From Isoetes taiwanensis (Eukaryota > Streptophyta > Lycopodiopsida > Isoetales > Isoetaceae), in assembly GCA_021234155.1 (NCBI GenBank), contig JAJEKV010000002.1:34578128-34642127 (forward strand): a DNA stretch of 64,000 nucleotides, in the 5' to 3' direction. This document shows positions 28,044-40,531 of the stretch, piece after piece; position 1 is the first letter of the stretch, and every line of letters starts with the position of its first letter. Under the pieces are notes generated by a model. It made no database searches and was not told the DNA's origin. It worked only from the letters and a program-made list of their open reading frames with translations. Made by a program: the position numbers and the translations under genes.

Positions 28044-30728
28044 GTGTAAACCTAGTATGTAAGTGACCTTTATATGTACTGTAACATATATTGATAAACA
28101 ATAGTAACTCTATTTCAAGTTTGTTGCCATTTTCAATAAGAATTGGCATGATAGGAATCTCCTCTTATTTGGATTTGCATGGGAACCAATGTTTGTGCTC
28201 GCCTAAGATTGGAGAGCCATGATCTAGAGTTGCCACTTTTTATGACACGCTTCCCCTAAATTTGATACATGTCACCTAATTTTAGCTGATACATGGAATC
28301 TAGGTATAGTGATTGTGTGCTTGAGCTAATTTGATTTGAAAGACGATATCTTTGTCTAATGTGTTAATGTGTTTCTTCGTCTAAGATCAATTTAGTTCTT
28401 CGATGATGTTTACAAAACAGTGGAATCTTTCCTGAGCCATCTCGAGTCACGAGCAATGAGGTTATCATAAGTGGAAACTCAGGCCTCACCATGCAAAATT
28501 TATTAAAATCAAGGATGGATGCATGACACCATCAGAAACTCATGTGAATGAATATGTTGACAGTGTTGTATTATCTTAAATCGGGTAAGTTAATTGCATC
28601 AATTTGCTATTCAAATTAAGTATATGTATAAAATAGCACCTCTCAAGAACTCTCTATAAAAACCGAATTACAGTTTATTGCTTTGATCGTTAAACAAATT
28701 TACTTATCTCTGATCCATTGTATTAAACCAGGGTGGCATCTTGGTGTTGGTCATCACCTCTGGACTAACTGGACGGGCAGCACTGGAGTAACTTTTTTAA
28801 TACCTGGCCTCATAACTTAGAGTCATCACCATGTTTGAGGATGTATCATATGTTGTATCATGTTTAACTCATCATGTTCTATTGCATTAATTTGAGACAA
28901 GAGCGCTATGGAACAAAAACACATTATGTCTGAACCATTAATGGCTGTATAATACCCATTTATTTAATACTAACTAGTAAAGTAACTTAGTTTATTAGGA
29001 GGACATTACATGACCACAGAGAACTTCTTGTGGCTACAATGGAAAATAAAGCGAACAAGGAACACTAATAAACTCTACCTTGATGGAGCTTGTTGCACTG
29101 CACAAAGAAGAAAGATATGGTTCAGAAGGAATTGCTCACGCAGAGTCTATTGCTTGGTGGGATGGTGATTTTCTCTATTATAACTCTTTATGAATCAAGG
29201 TTATAGCTTAGCATAAGCATGATATGCAACAAATTGTCGAAACGTGTATAAAAACATACATTAAGCCCATATCCTTTGATACGTGTTCCACCATGTAGTA
29301 TCATTGGTTAAGACCTACCAACTTTCTCACTTTTTGACTCCCTTGATTATTTTTTAAGAGAACTTTATATTTTTACTAGTTCCACCAATATGTCACGTTT
29401 TCCCTATCATCCCATCTAAATAGACTACTACAAACATTAAACATTTCGAACTCATAGCACAAATATTTACGAATAATTTCTTAAATACAAATTTGCAAGA
29501 CATCATAACTTGGAAGAAAACATCAACATCGGATGATTGTATCGATGGATACAATGAACAATTAACAAACACAATCTAGCATGTCTTAAATATGTTTGGA
29601 GTGTTTTAATCTGGATTACTTGTGGGCATACTACAACCACCATAATACACATGCAAAGCAAGAGTCATAGAGAATGAGAAATCTAACCTCAAGATGAGAA
29701 AAACTAGGGTACCTTGTTTGGCACTTGTGATAGTTTCTAGCTTGATCTTGCTCGGCCACAGCCTCTGGCGTGCCTTTTTGCTAGTTTTTCTTCCTTTTTT
29801 TTTAGCACACCAGCCCAACCAAGCCTACAGCCTTTCTTGCAGTTCTAGCCTATTCATGTGGCAAAGTAGATCTTTCCTACTCGGTCTTCATACCGTGTAA
29901 TCAGATCATCGAGACTGGCTTGTTATAAAATCTTCATGTTCCTGCATACACCTGTAAGTTTCTATAACCATACGCATAGGCTAGTTCTTTTGTATTATGA
30001 TGCCAAGAGGAAACAATCTACCGGATGTTATGGAGCCAATCGACTTGTTTTGAGGCTGTGTTTAATGGAATCTATCATGGGATATATGTTATACAGTACC
30101 TCACTAAGACAACTAATCACAATTAATTGATTGAATTATAAAAACTATATCTTCATATAAAATTGTTCACACATTATACTCCTTAGCTTGAATTGTTAAA
30201 ACCTAATGTCGAAAATTATCCATATTTAAATATCAGTGCTTTTTAAAGCTAATTGTGTTTGTTTGTATGCAGTAAAGTTTTCCAAACCATGGACATAGCA
30301 AGCTTCAGGTCTTTTCTGTCATTATTAGCTCTGAAGTACTGGAGCATGGCCATCCTCTACAACTGCAGCAATATCAAACATAGCTGGCATGTGATGGCAT
30401 CTCTGGAAGAATCATTTGTGGACGAATATAAGCTTCATTCTCTTCTCTTTGTGTCCATTTCTTTTTGTTTATATCATTCTTATTAATAACTATTCATCTT
30501 TTTTCAAATAGACCCCTATTCTTGTAATTTCATTCCACTTTAGAGCAATTAGAAGGTATATCTCCAAATGTTGTAACATTTCTTTGTATCTTGCTGGCTT
30601 GGGAGGCCTAGACAGACGTAAAACACAAACTTCCCTTTCATGATGTTGCATCTTTTTCTCTGCTCAGTTCGTTCTAGTTTAGAGCTTTTTTTCTACCTAA
30701 CGTCGTAGCTAAGACGATTAAAGTACTA
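28044..30728. other. 2.7 kb without supported genes
   Basis: AT-rich intergenic-like sequence. Short reading frames on both strands (for example 30253-30486) show no domain. No tRNA, rRNA or tandem repeat was seen. Confidence 0.5.
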
Positions 30729-31055
30729 GCAGGGTAAAAGCATGTTAGGGTGTCCCTTAAAAAGTATTATTTAGTGACCAAAAAAGTACCTAAAAAGGTA
30801 CCCAGGACTAGGTACTTGGTACCGATGTAGTATGTCAATAAAAGGTACATTTTAGAACTTTTATATATATTTTGGCCTTCGATAGCATTATATTTATCTT
30901 AACTTTGAATATTAACATGTACTTGACTTTTATTTTGAACTTTTGTACTAGTTTTAATGAAAAGAAAAATGAGAAAGTACCCAGTTCTGAAGTACCTAAT
31001 GTATGTACTTTTGCAGGTTCCAAAAGTGGTACACCTTAACATGCTGTTACCCAGC
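30729..31055. mobile_element. MITE-like element, ~327 bp
   Basis: The left end GCAGGGTAAAAGCATGTTAG matches the reverse complement of the right end (GCTGGGTAACAGCATGTTAA), continuing as GGTGT. The interior is AT-rich with no coding. A second, diverged copy in the opposite orientation starts at 39991. Confidence 0.65.
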
Positions 31056-31059
31056 ATGT

Positions 31060-31280
31060 AGTTAATACACTTTTGTTTTCGCGAATGGAATACACTTTTG
31101 TTTTTCCTCAAAAGGGAAGGTGTATTCCGGAACATATTTTGCTTTCCGAGAAAAGCCAGAATGTATTCCGGAATACACTGCCTTTTGAAAAAGCAAATGT
31201 GTATTCCAAAATATACTTTTGCCCTTCAAGATTAATAAATGTGTATTTCGAAATAGAAATTTGGTACTTTGAAAGACTTT
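31060..31280. repeat. Cluster of GTATTCC-type short palindromes
   Basis: The motif TGTATTCCGGAATACA and variants (GTGTATTCCAAAATATAC, TGTATTTCGAAATA) occur about six times in 220 bp. Related phrases occur at about 32938 and 33598. Confidence 0.5.
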
Positions 31281-31377
31281 AATGTTAAAAGAGGGCTAAT
31301 TGTAACCTAAAAGTACCTTTTTTTGTTGACTTTTTTGCACAAAATAACTTGTTTGCCAGACATATTGTTGTTCAAAT

Positions 31378-32698
31378 GATTTCGAAGTTCGTACCTTCTA
31401 CGAATGGAAAAAAGCGGCAGCGGCTAGGTCATTTGCGGGAGAGGCTACCGCCGCTTCTCCTTGCCTTCGGATCAGCAGCGAAGCATGGAGAGGAGATTAT
31501 TGGGGATGGTGGCCAGGCCAAGACATTCTCTTGCTGTGAGATTGGTCCTTCACAAGTTTTTTCTAGGTTTTCTTGAGATGTAACCTGTAGGCGATCTTCA
31601 ATCTTGTTTCTTCTTTGCTGTATTAGTTCATATTTTCCTTGCAGTTGTTGATCCCTGGTATGGGATTTTTCTACGGCTGGGTCGACCTGGGATAGAATGA
31701 AAAATATAGGCTGAATTGATGCAAATTGAAGCAGGTTAAGTCCTTGAGTTCTTTCTGGATAAGCTTATCTAAAGAAACACAATCTTGAAGTGATTTAGAA
31801 TGTTCTGGTTTATTCTTATCCTTTTCTCCTGGCGGAAAGACTAAATTTATGGTTCAGATAAAGATCAGGTACTTATGGAGTTTTGGTCTTCTTTAGCATA
31901 TAATGCAAGTAGGTTGAATGGATTAGACTGGATTGGATTGCCGAGCTAGGGTTTTGCTGATATCTATACATCTTGCACCGGGCTTTAAAGGGTGGAGTCT
32001 GGCGGCTGGGCATATGCTTTGTCTAGCCAGTTTCAGATTGAAGGCTTACCCCGACAATGCAGCATCTGATACAATTTAATGTACAGGATAATTTGCTTGC
32101 TTATGATGTGAGAAACTAGAACTCAAGAAGCAGTGGCAGCTTCTATGAGCAGAGTGGCAGGCTGCTCTCCTAACACTGAACTATACATTTCTCTATCATA
32201 TTTTTAGTGTCATGGTAAGAATAATGCAGCTTGGTGATAGGGCTTGTCCACCTATCCCACTTCCAAAGTTATATACATGTAGAAGTGATGGTGGCTGTTT
32301 CTCGGTGTCTTCTGCATATGGTCGATGATGTATGGGCTCCTTGATCTACATACAGTTGAGGATGTATGGGCTCCTTGATGGATAATGGAAGTGGAAGACG
32401 CCCTCTACAGGGTGACCCTTTCATTTTGATTCGAGGATACTGAAAGTCTGGTTCTATGACCTCTACCTTATATCTCTTTGGTTTTATTGCTACTCAATCC
32501 AATAAGTTTCAGTTCATAGAGGATGAAGATGTTGAGGCTTCTCCTGTAGTAGTCCTCTATGAAAGTTGAAACATTATACTCTGTACTTTTCATATATGTG
32601 CAGAAATACTTCCTACATGATCCATGTGGGATCGTTGATGTAATTCTTCCTATCATATGAATAAAAAAAGCAGTTCCGTTTCTTCAAAAAAAAAAAAA
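31378..32698 (+). mobile_element. Retrocopy with poly(A) tail and 14-bp target duplication
   Basis: ATTGTTGTTCAAAT occurs at 31364-31377 and again at 32699-32712. The insert ends in 14 adenines (32686-32699, the last shared with the duplication), and AATAAA lies 24 bases upstream of the run (about 32661). These are signs of LINE-mediated insertion of a processed RNA. The body has no LINE coding and no long frame. Its start is GC-rich (GGCAGCGGCTAGG, CTACCGCCGC), as in a 5' untranslated region. The parent transcript is not recognised; it may be non-coding or a decayed mRNA. Confidence 0.7.
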
Positions 32699-33141
32699 AT
32701 TGTTGTTCAAATCGACCTATTTTTGCCTACCTTTAGCTTCTTTTATTTTAGAATACGTTCTAGTGTTTGTTTCATCTCTTTTTAGTCTTGTTAACAACAA
32801 CTTTTCCACATGCAAAATGCAATAAAAAAAGCTCCAAAGAAAGTGTTGAAGATTGTAAAAAGGCCTCACCCACAAGGAAAGTTGCAGGACAGTGCAGAGC
32901 CTGCAGTTTATGAAAATTTTCAAAATTATTATATTTTGTATTCCAGAATATACTACCTAAGCAAATTTTATACTTGCAGATTTGGAACCTACAAAATTAA
33001 ATTTTCAATATGTTCGATCATGGGAAGTTGAAAAGCAAAGGCAAAGTCTCAGACAAGAAGAAAGGCACCTCATAACATATCAAACATCCTTCCTCCTCTG
33101 TTCAGAACAAAAAGAAAAACAAAGACCTTCTAGAGGGCTTT

Positions 33142-33600
33142 ATGCATCCCGTTATGCTAGTCCGGGAGGAAAGGACATTAGCAGAGAGAAGGATCTTAGA
33201 CGTAGAACCTTCTGACCACGAGAAATTTAGTATGTTTGATCAAACCAATTTGTTTTTGATCATTCATGGGGACTGCACAAAACTTGTCGGGATGGTCAAG
33301 GCGCAGGATTTCATGTTGATAATAGCAAATATCCCTCACGGCTTCAAATTAAAAGACAGCCGCTAAAACGACCAACCTTTCAAAAATCCTGAGTTCAATG
33401 CATTCGTCGAGGGTTTAAAGCATATCACAATAGCTAAGTGGTTAGTTATGTTCCATTCAAGTATGCAGATCACAACAGCTAAGTGGCTAGTTATGTTCCA
33501 TTCAAGCATACAAGCTGGGCTTGTTGAAGCCAACTTTAAAAATCACTTCGGCTCCCCTGCACAAGCAGGTTATAAAAATTTGGTTTGGCAAAGTTTGTAT
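33142..33600 (+). pseudogene. Beta-class DNA methyltransferase-like gene, N-terminal part
   Basis: One frame, broken only by a TAA at 33364, reads LFLIIHGDCTKLVGMV, FMLIIANIPHGFK, and later FNAFVEGLKHITIAKWLVMF and VEANFKNHFG. This fits the first half of N4-cytosine/N6-adenine methyltransferases of permuted (beta) order. There, a GDC...L motif and the catalytic (D/N/S)PP(Y/W) motif come before the AdoMet motif. The catalytic motif is altered (ANIPHG). A 45-bp, 15-codon in-frame tandem duplication (33424-33468, 33469-33513) repeats AKWLVMFHSS. The AdoMet-binding half lies at 37727-38079, beyond the LINE at 33808-37720. The gene is rare in plant nuclei and may come from a mobile element or bacterium. 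Confidence 0.6.
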
Positions 33601-35127
33601 TTTGGAATACATTTGTTTCATTGTTTGGTTTCTGTTTCTACTTTGTAGTTGAAGTTGATTGCGTCTTGACCTTCAAGTTTTCTTTTTCTATTTTGGAATA
33701 GGAAACATTCAGTCCTAATTGCTAGATTGTACCCATATTTAGTTTTTGTAGCTAACTAGACTTCCTTTTTTTGGTAGGTACAAAACTAATATAAACTACC
33801 ATGGTGGAGGAAGGAAGGAAGGAAGGTATTTTTATCGTCCACGGAGACAGTCTATGGGACCCAATACAAAAGCGCAGCAAGCGGATTACTACCCGGATTA
33901 AAAAACCCCCGCCCCGAAGGGTTTTCGAGGGAAAAACCGTGGCAGCAATCAGCCTGCTGACAAACTGTTCAAATATACAAAATGCAAAATGCAAAAACAC
34001 ACAAATATATACACTCATGCACCGCACTTAGTAGTGCCCGATCGGTGGCGACCAGTGGGGCAAAGGTGAGCTTCGCAGATCTAGTACCTCCCCAATGTAT
34101 GACCCCGAGCACGTACGGACGGTGTGTTCATCGGCAAATATAGGGGCAAGTCCGGTACTAAGGGGCGATATCGGCGGATCGGCCAATCTTTGGGCAACTC
34201 GAAAGTGTGAGACTCATCCTCAATGGCACCCGCTTGACATCACCGACAGAGCATGTCCCGGCGGGGCTCCCAAACCCCGCCTGCCTCGACGCGAAGATGG
34301 TGGGCACTTGTGCGCGAATGGAGGCAATGAGTCCGCTTTTTTCGAGGGCGGTAGGAACGGTAGAGCCTGCGGGCCCCGGGCTAACACGGGTTGATGTGCT
34401 CCTTGTAATGGGCCGTTTTGACCTACTCCTAGAGCGTCGGGGGTCCCGAGAGCTTGCCAAGGAAGCAAGCGTCCAGTACTCCCGCTAGCCGTCCACGATC
34501 GACCTCTCGTGGTCCACTGCGACGCACTGTGCTCTGCCGACGTTCCATCTAGCGAACCATCGTCTCTCTTACCCCTCCAGCAGGCCCTGAAGCAGCAGAC
34601 CCATTGCCACACAGAAGCCGAATCGGAGCCGAAAGCATCACCCATATTAACCACTTTTCCGAAAATAGACGATGTGTCTATCAAAAGTTTGCCTCGCTAA
34701 AGCGGCAAGAATCCGATTTCTGCAGCCCAGAATCGATGGGGGACTGAAGGTTTCACCCAAGTGCGTTGCCAAAATGCCTTCTCGCACTTTTGCTCCAAGT
34801 CATTCCAGTCGCCAAAAGATGACCGGTTCCCCAAGCCTCGACCCGTACAGAAGGACAGTTTCGACCAGTGCAAAACAGATGTGACCGATGGCCCCAATGA
34901 TAGAGCTCTGCCAGGTGACTGTTGTTACGCATGGCATAAAGCTTTCTGTCACCGCGGATGGGCATGCCTCCCAACAGAGCGGGAGGGGAACTCCACCCCT
35001 AGGTACTTGTAGGTGGGCTGACCCCACAGCCCCCCCGATATGTGAGTGCAGGGGAGTGGGGGTGGCGGAAGAGGATATGAGAACCACCCTCGTCTTGGCC
35101 GCAAGATGTCAGAGTCTGACTGTATGT

Positions 35128-35874
35128 CTAGGGCATCCAGATGAGACCATGATAGCTTCGGGGGCGGGCATCAACATTGTCCGCGATAGATGAGTCAAGG
35201 GATGACCTCGTGCAAAAAGTCGATGCATCCCCCATGCCCGCGGTAGCGCGTGGCTCTAATCGATCAATGTAGAGGCCAAAAAGTTGTTGTGAGAGGCAAC
35301 AACCACGCGGACATACTACGGGTGAATGTTTGGCCCGGTACGCATCCCCGCCAAAACAACAACTCCCATTCCCGTATATGGCATTCCCGCACGTGCGCCG
35401 CAGCCCCATTGACGCAGCTCAGCCCATAGCTTTTCCCCGGGACCGTATCAAAGCCTTCGAAGTTCACAAAGCAGACAATACAAGTCCCGCCGATGGTTCG
35501 GCTGTCTTCAATCGCCTACGGTGTAAAGATATGGTCAATCACGAGTGGCGGGGTCTAAAGCCCGCGTGTGTGAGGGCTCGCACATCTGCTGCCTCGCCCG
35601 GTAGGTCAACTGCTTTGCCGAGAATGCCGATAGCGGTTTTGGCAAATACTGAACGACCATGATCGTCCGTAATTGGCGGACGGTGTGGGTCGTCGCTTCT
35701 TGTGAATGGGAACAACCCCCGCTTGTGGTCCATTGTCGGGAAACCTTCCCGCAATGCTCTATTGAACGGGGGTGAGGATCGGCACCGGGGGGCTGCCCCG
35801 CCCATTTGAGTAACTTCGGCCTGCATACCATCGCCGGTCACCGCCTTCCCATTAGCCGGCCGTTCTCCCTCCAC
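35128..35874 (-). pseudogene. Reverse transcriptase remnants of the LINE
   Basis: Pieces in several frames follow LINE order: SPPFNRALREG to HAGFRPRHS (35535-35874, the QAGFRPGHS region), NFEGFDTVPGK (35264-35467, the FDTV region), and CCLSQQLFGLYIDRLEP (35128-35409, the CPLSP-LF-LYID region). The FADD catalytic motif cannot be read. The enzyme is dead. Confidence 0.75.
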
Positions 35875-36293
35875 AACATCCTCCTCTCAGAGAACCAATG
35901 GGGGGCCATCCCGTGGGGGTATGGGCGACGCACGCCCCACAGTGGGTTATAGAGCCGCTGTAGTACTATTCCCACCGCCGTGTGATGTCCCCTCGTAGGG
36001 TCGGGCTGGCCGGCCTCTCAAGCACTCTTCGCCAAAAGGTTCGAGGATGAGTGTCCGCCAGGGCGAACATCTCCCTCGACCGCACAGCGAGGTACCGGCC
36101 TTTGTCCCCCGGATGATGGGCGGTGATGTGGTGGTGGCTCAAGTGGTACTGGATCCAAAATGTGGACGAGCCGGGCGCTTGCATTCTTTACACTCCCGCA
36201 TCAAACCATCGGTTACGCCCGGAAATGTTGCTGACCGAGCGGCGACGGGGGAGGTCTGCCAAAAGCACTGCTCGCCGCATCCCGTATGCGAAG

Positions 36294-37268
36294 TCAACCG
36301 GTCCGCTCGGCCGCTCTAGTGTGGGGGTCCGCAGACCACGGGGTGTATGCCCATGAGCATCTCGTGAGTCCTCCTCCGCCATAATCTAGTCGCAACCGAG
36401 GATGGCGAGGGTGGTATAGTGGAGGTTCCGGCGCTTGCCAAACCATGTCCAAATAAAGTGGGAGATGATCTAAGTCGACCTCCTCATCCCGACTGTCGGT
36501 GCCCACCCGGAAACGACTGATGAGATGCATATCTTGCGCAACTACGAGCACATAGTCCACCACACTAGACCCTCCCCCGATTGTCACTGGCTCGCATGTG
36601 CACTTGCGAAGCGGGCCATCTTGTGCCGAGCCATTGCAAATTATCAAGTCTAAAACGCCACATAGCGGGAGCAACCGCATGCGCCGGCGAGTGACACCGG
36701 CGTCATCCGGATCCTCGTGGCCGGGGTTGCTTCGCGGGACGCAGCCTGCGGGGACATCGTCGGCCCGAGGGGTAAAGTCTCATGGGCTGCTCTACCCTGT
36801 CCGTGCATTGAAATCCCCAAGAAGGACGACTCTACCCAACTGCTTGTGATGCTGTATGTCATCATATAGATCGACATAAGGGTCCATCCTATCCGCATTG
36901 GGGTGGCTGCGATAGAATGTGCTCTCTGCGTGAGGGAAATAATAGACGGCCAGAAAAAGAGGGTTGCCACTGGTATTATGTACACGAACCCACAAGTACC
37001 GGTTGTGTCTGTCTGTCTTCTGGAGAATAATCGAATGTGCCAAGGTTGTCCGGTAGTAGCAAGCAACCCCACCATGACCCCTCTGTCCCGTACAGGTATT
37101 GAAGACCGAGAAATGTTGGTAACCCGGCAGATCAGGTAGCCTGTGCCCAGCATGCTCCCATGTCTCCATGAGAAAGATGAGATCCATATCGGCTGCCACG
37201 AAGTTGAGACTGTCCCCCTTCTGCCAAGGGAAGCCTCGACAATTCCATGAGACCACCCCGAGGCACAA
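36294..37268 (-). pseudogene. APE-type LINE endonuclease
   Basis: The open part 36792-37268 reads VSWNCRGF, DLIFLMETWEHAG, GGVACYYR and VVLLGDFNARTG, the classic N, E and D-N motifs of LINE endonucleases. In another frame, 36294-36680 continues LDLIICNG, SVVDYVLV and VDLDHLPLYL, where SDH is expected; the serine is Leu here but His is kept. One frame break lies between the two. This enzyme nicks target DNA to prime reverse transcription. Confidence 0.9.
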
Positions 37269-37726
37269 TTCCTATTTGTCAGCAGCCGTGGTATGCGCAG
37301 CCTGAGTCGCAGGGGGGGGAGGACGAGAAGCAGAGGCTGAGTGAGAAGTAGATGGAGCGGAGGCAGCATGTGGCTGAGAGGGCGTGGGTCGTGAGGGAGC
37401 AGGAGTAGGAGAAGGGGGGGGCCGTGGTAGGAGAAGCAGAAGCAGGGGCACGTTCAGCTGCGGTTGGGGTTGCGGGGTCTACAGCAGTAGCAGGCTGGCG
37501 AAAAATGTGCATCCTGCCCCGAACCAATCCTGCGGCACCGGCCCAGATCGTTGAGCAAGGTGGAATATCTCCATGTTGCTTACTGGAGCTTTGACGATAA
37601 GAGAACCATGGAGCACTTTAACACTGCTGTCTACTAGGACTTCTCTAATGTCTTGGAGTTTCCAGTGGTGTTGCAGAAGCTTTAAGACCCAATTGCACAC
37701 GGCAGGATTGTAAATCACTACTAGGA

Positions 37727-38079
37727 GCTCCAGGAGCTAATCAACCATATCATTGACCTGTTCTCACGTCAAGAAGATTAGGTGCTTGATGCTTTCTTAG
37801 GCTCTAGTACTATCATAGCCTGTTCACTTAAGAAGGGCCGCAATTGTGTGGCTGTGGACATAGACAAGGAGGCTGTGAACTTCATCAAAGATGAGATTGG
37901 CTGCCTTACCTACTCTACCAGACAAGAATCAAGAGTTAGGCGCCAAATCCTCATCTGATTATGCCAAGATGACCCATTCAGAGATACAACCTCCTTTCAC
38001 AAGCTCTATAGAAGATGAAGCTACGTTTGTAGATCTGAAGGAAGTAGCTCTAAGTACTATTCCTGGAGACAAAATGTAA
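37727..38079 (+). pseudogene. Beta-class DNA methyltransferase-like gene, AdoMet-binding part
   Basis: In the frame from 37727 the translation gives INHIIDLFSRQED, a TAG (37779-37781), then VLDAFLGSSTIIACSLKKG and CVAVDIDKEAVNFIKDEI. This is the AdoMet motif I (FxGxG type, here FLGSS) and the acidic motif II of N4/N6 DNA methyltransferases. The stop stands where family members usually have Trp. After about 37900 the frame shifts to a 62-codon piece ending at 38079 (LPTLPDKNQELGAKSSSDYA) with no recognised domain. It is the continuation of 33142-33600 across the LINE. Confidence 0.65.
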
Positions 38080-39394
38080 AAGAGCTTGGTAAGTCATCTG
38101 AAAAAGAGCAGACGACAGTGCAGGACATTGCAACTACAAGCAGGCAAAATGAGAAAGACTTCGATGTCGACCTTTGACTTGTTGTGTGATAAATATTTAT
38201 TGATAACATCAATTTAGCTTCCAAAATCGATGTACTAACAAGAAATAATGAAATTATTATTTTTTTTCCTTATCAAATCTGATGTTTTTGATGCTTTCAT
38301 AGATTGTACGATGATTTGTAAATTTTGCTCTTTTCAACTATACAAAAAAATAAATTAAAAAAAAAAACCATGCATTTACTGAGTAGCCAAATTGCACAAA
38401 AAAAGTTTTTAACCTTTGAAAATTCTCAAGCTTAGCCCAAAAAAATCAATTTTAAGAGCATGGTGTGTTTGTTTTTTGGAATCTTTGAAACGAGAGTGCT
38501 GCAACACTCCCACTTAATATACAAGTTTGTTAAATAGCAAAACTTGCATCTTATGGTGGATAACCGACATTTATAATCATGAAGGGTATAAATTGCTTTA
38601 AGGACCACACGTGCCATTCTCATTGTCTTGAACAATGCAATTTGATTTTATTATCACTGTAAGCTTACCCCATTCTTATCTAATCAACATTTTCTTCTTC
38701 ATGTTCGAAGTGTTATCCATGCAAACAAGCCATAGAAGCCGCCAAGCTCTGCATGAAGACCCACAAAACTACAAGATATCATCTAGCTGCTTCTACCACT
38801 ATCAGCAAAAATTAGAGAACTAAGCTTTGTTATCCCAAATCAAATTGTTACAACATGCTTCCTAATTAAAAGAGCTAATCAAGAATGATGCAAGAAACCA
38901 ATGCTCGTTAACTGCAAAGATCATAGCCACATACGACCGTATGTTCTTACACATAAAGCATCATATAACATGTTATACTAGGTCCATCAAAGACATGAAG
39001 CAAATGCAGAATACTTCCAAAGTTGGCCCTTTCGTAATTGCATCCCATCGAAATTAAATTGAATACATAAATACAACATCAAACCAAACTGTCAAAGGTG
39101 ATGCCATCACACATTCAATCAGCTAGCTCATAAATGTCAGTTCTTTGTGCTCAGATCTTATAGTCAAATCTAACGTGAATGGATGATGATAAACCACAAC
39201 TTCAGATGTAATAATTTAATAGGATACTAATACTAGATTTACATATCAAGATATTGTTCAAAATGTCTGAGATGTCTTCAATAATGCCACATAACTAATA
39301 ACATGCATAACCTCCAGAATGATCGCCCTTGGGTGATCAGAGCATTTTACAATCTTCCTAACAAAATCTAGTTGAGTTTGCTAGTACTCCAGAC
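38080..39394. other. Stretch without recognised genes
   Basis: AT-rich sequence with poly(A)/poly(T) runs. It may be intron and intergenic DNA of the broken methyltransferase-like gene. Nothing further seen. Confidence 0.5.
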
Positions 39395-39586
39395 CCTAGA
39401 AAAATGGAATACAAATGCAAGAGGTTGGATAAGCATTACCGCGATGAAGTTGGACCTCCAGCTGATGATAAAACCTTGAGTTCAGCTTAGCTTTGCTGCT
39501 TCAGGATAACATGTATGATAGGAGGTTTAAAGATTTCTTAGGGCTTCCAACGAAGGAAGAAGCCAAGGAGCATGTTTACGAGGGGT
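39395..39586 (+). pseudogene. Coding-like remnant of unknown origin
   Basis: Two adjacent frames give protein-like phrases: RKMEYKCKRLDKHYRDEVGP, then MYDRRFKDFLGLPTKEEAKE ending in VYEG before a GTAAG donor-like site. The charged, helical style suggests a former exon. It may be the tail of the methyltransferase-like gene, which lies upstream on the same strand. Not recognised. Confidence 0.35.
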
Positions 39587-39990
39587 AAGTTTCTTAATTT
39601 CGTGGCCGTAGATGTAGTAACGATAGGCCAAAACTAGCTGAGGTGAGTGCAATATAGACATGCTAGAATTTGAAACAAACTTTATACCTCACAAAAGGAA
39701 AGCTTGCTAATGAGAGAGTTCAAACATTATCATGGTCAAATAATGAACTTGAAGGATAAATAGTTGTTTCCTCAATTATGTGGAAAACAAAATAAGTACA
39801 TCAAGTAATGCTTACCAGGCTAAACTTAAGTACAACTTTGGGCTCCATAGTACTTGAACAAACAAGGACTAAAGTATAATATAGCATATAATATAAAGCT
39901 CATCAAACCATCCATATAATGCATACAACCATCCCAAGAAAACAATTTGCTAAGTCAAAGAAAATAGATGTACTTTGTATCATAGTGAGA

Positions 39991-40250
39991 GCATGTTAAG
40001 GTGTACCACTTTTAAAACTTGCAGAAGTACCTACACTAGGTACTTCAAAATTGGGCACTTTCTCATTTTCTTTTTATTAAAACTAAATAAAAAATCTAAA
40101 AGAAAAGTCAACATGTTAATATTCAAAGATAAGATAAAGATAATACTATTGAGGGCCAAAATAAACATGACCATTCTAGAAAGTACTTCTTATTGAGATA
40201 GTACACAAGTATCCAGTACATACCCAGTTGCTGTCTACTACTTTTGTGGT
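39991..40250. mobile_element. Second copy of the MITE-like element, inverted
   Basis: GCATGTTAAGGTGTACCACT and the next ~180 bases match the reverse complement of the right part of 30729-31055. The other end is diverged or truncated. Confidence 0.6.
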
Positions 40251-40531
40251 TCTTAAATGAAAAGCGGTAGCCGTTAATGATTAACCGGGCGAGGTACGAG
40301 GGAGGTAAGGGTGCAGACTGTCAGTGTAAAGCGGACGAGACTACGATATCTTCACCATACACGCATACGAATTATGAATACTAGACAAGATAGGACAAGA
40401 CATATAATTAATGGAGACTTACCCGGTAAAAAGGGGCAGGAAGGAAGGGGGGCTAACCCTAAAAAGCAATCAGACTATAAAATACAGGAGACGAGGGAGA
40501 GCTCGAGATCAGACGTTTGACAGATAGCGCC

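Larger units (their letters stand above)
33808..37720 (-). mobile_element. Long LINE copy inserted in the methyltransferase-like gene
   Basis: Oriented on minus, its 3' end is at 33808 (TTCC-type tail, as in the copy at 26071) and its 5' side at about 37720. It holds a leader ORF region (37279-37718), an APE-type endonuclease (36294-37268), decayed reverse transcriptase pieces (35128-35874) and the shared 3' part. All frames are broken by many small deletions. It separates the two halves of the methyltransferase-like gene, so it inserted after that gene arrived. The exact 5' boundary and target duplication could not be fixed. Confidence 0.8.
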
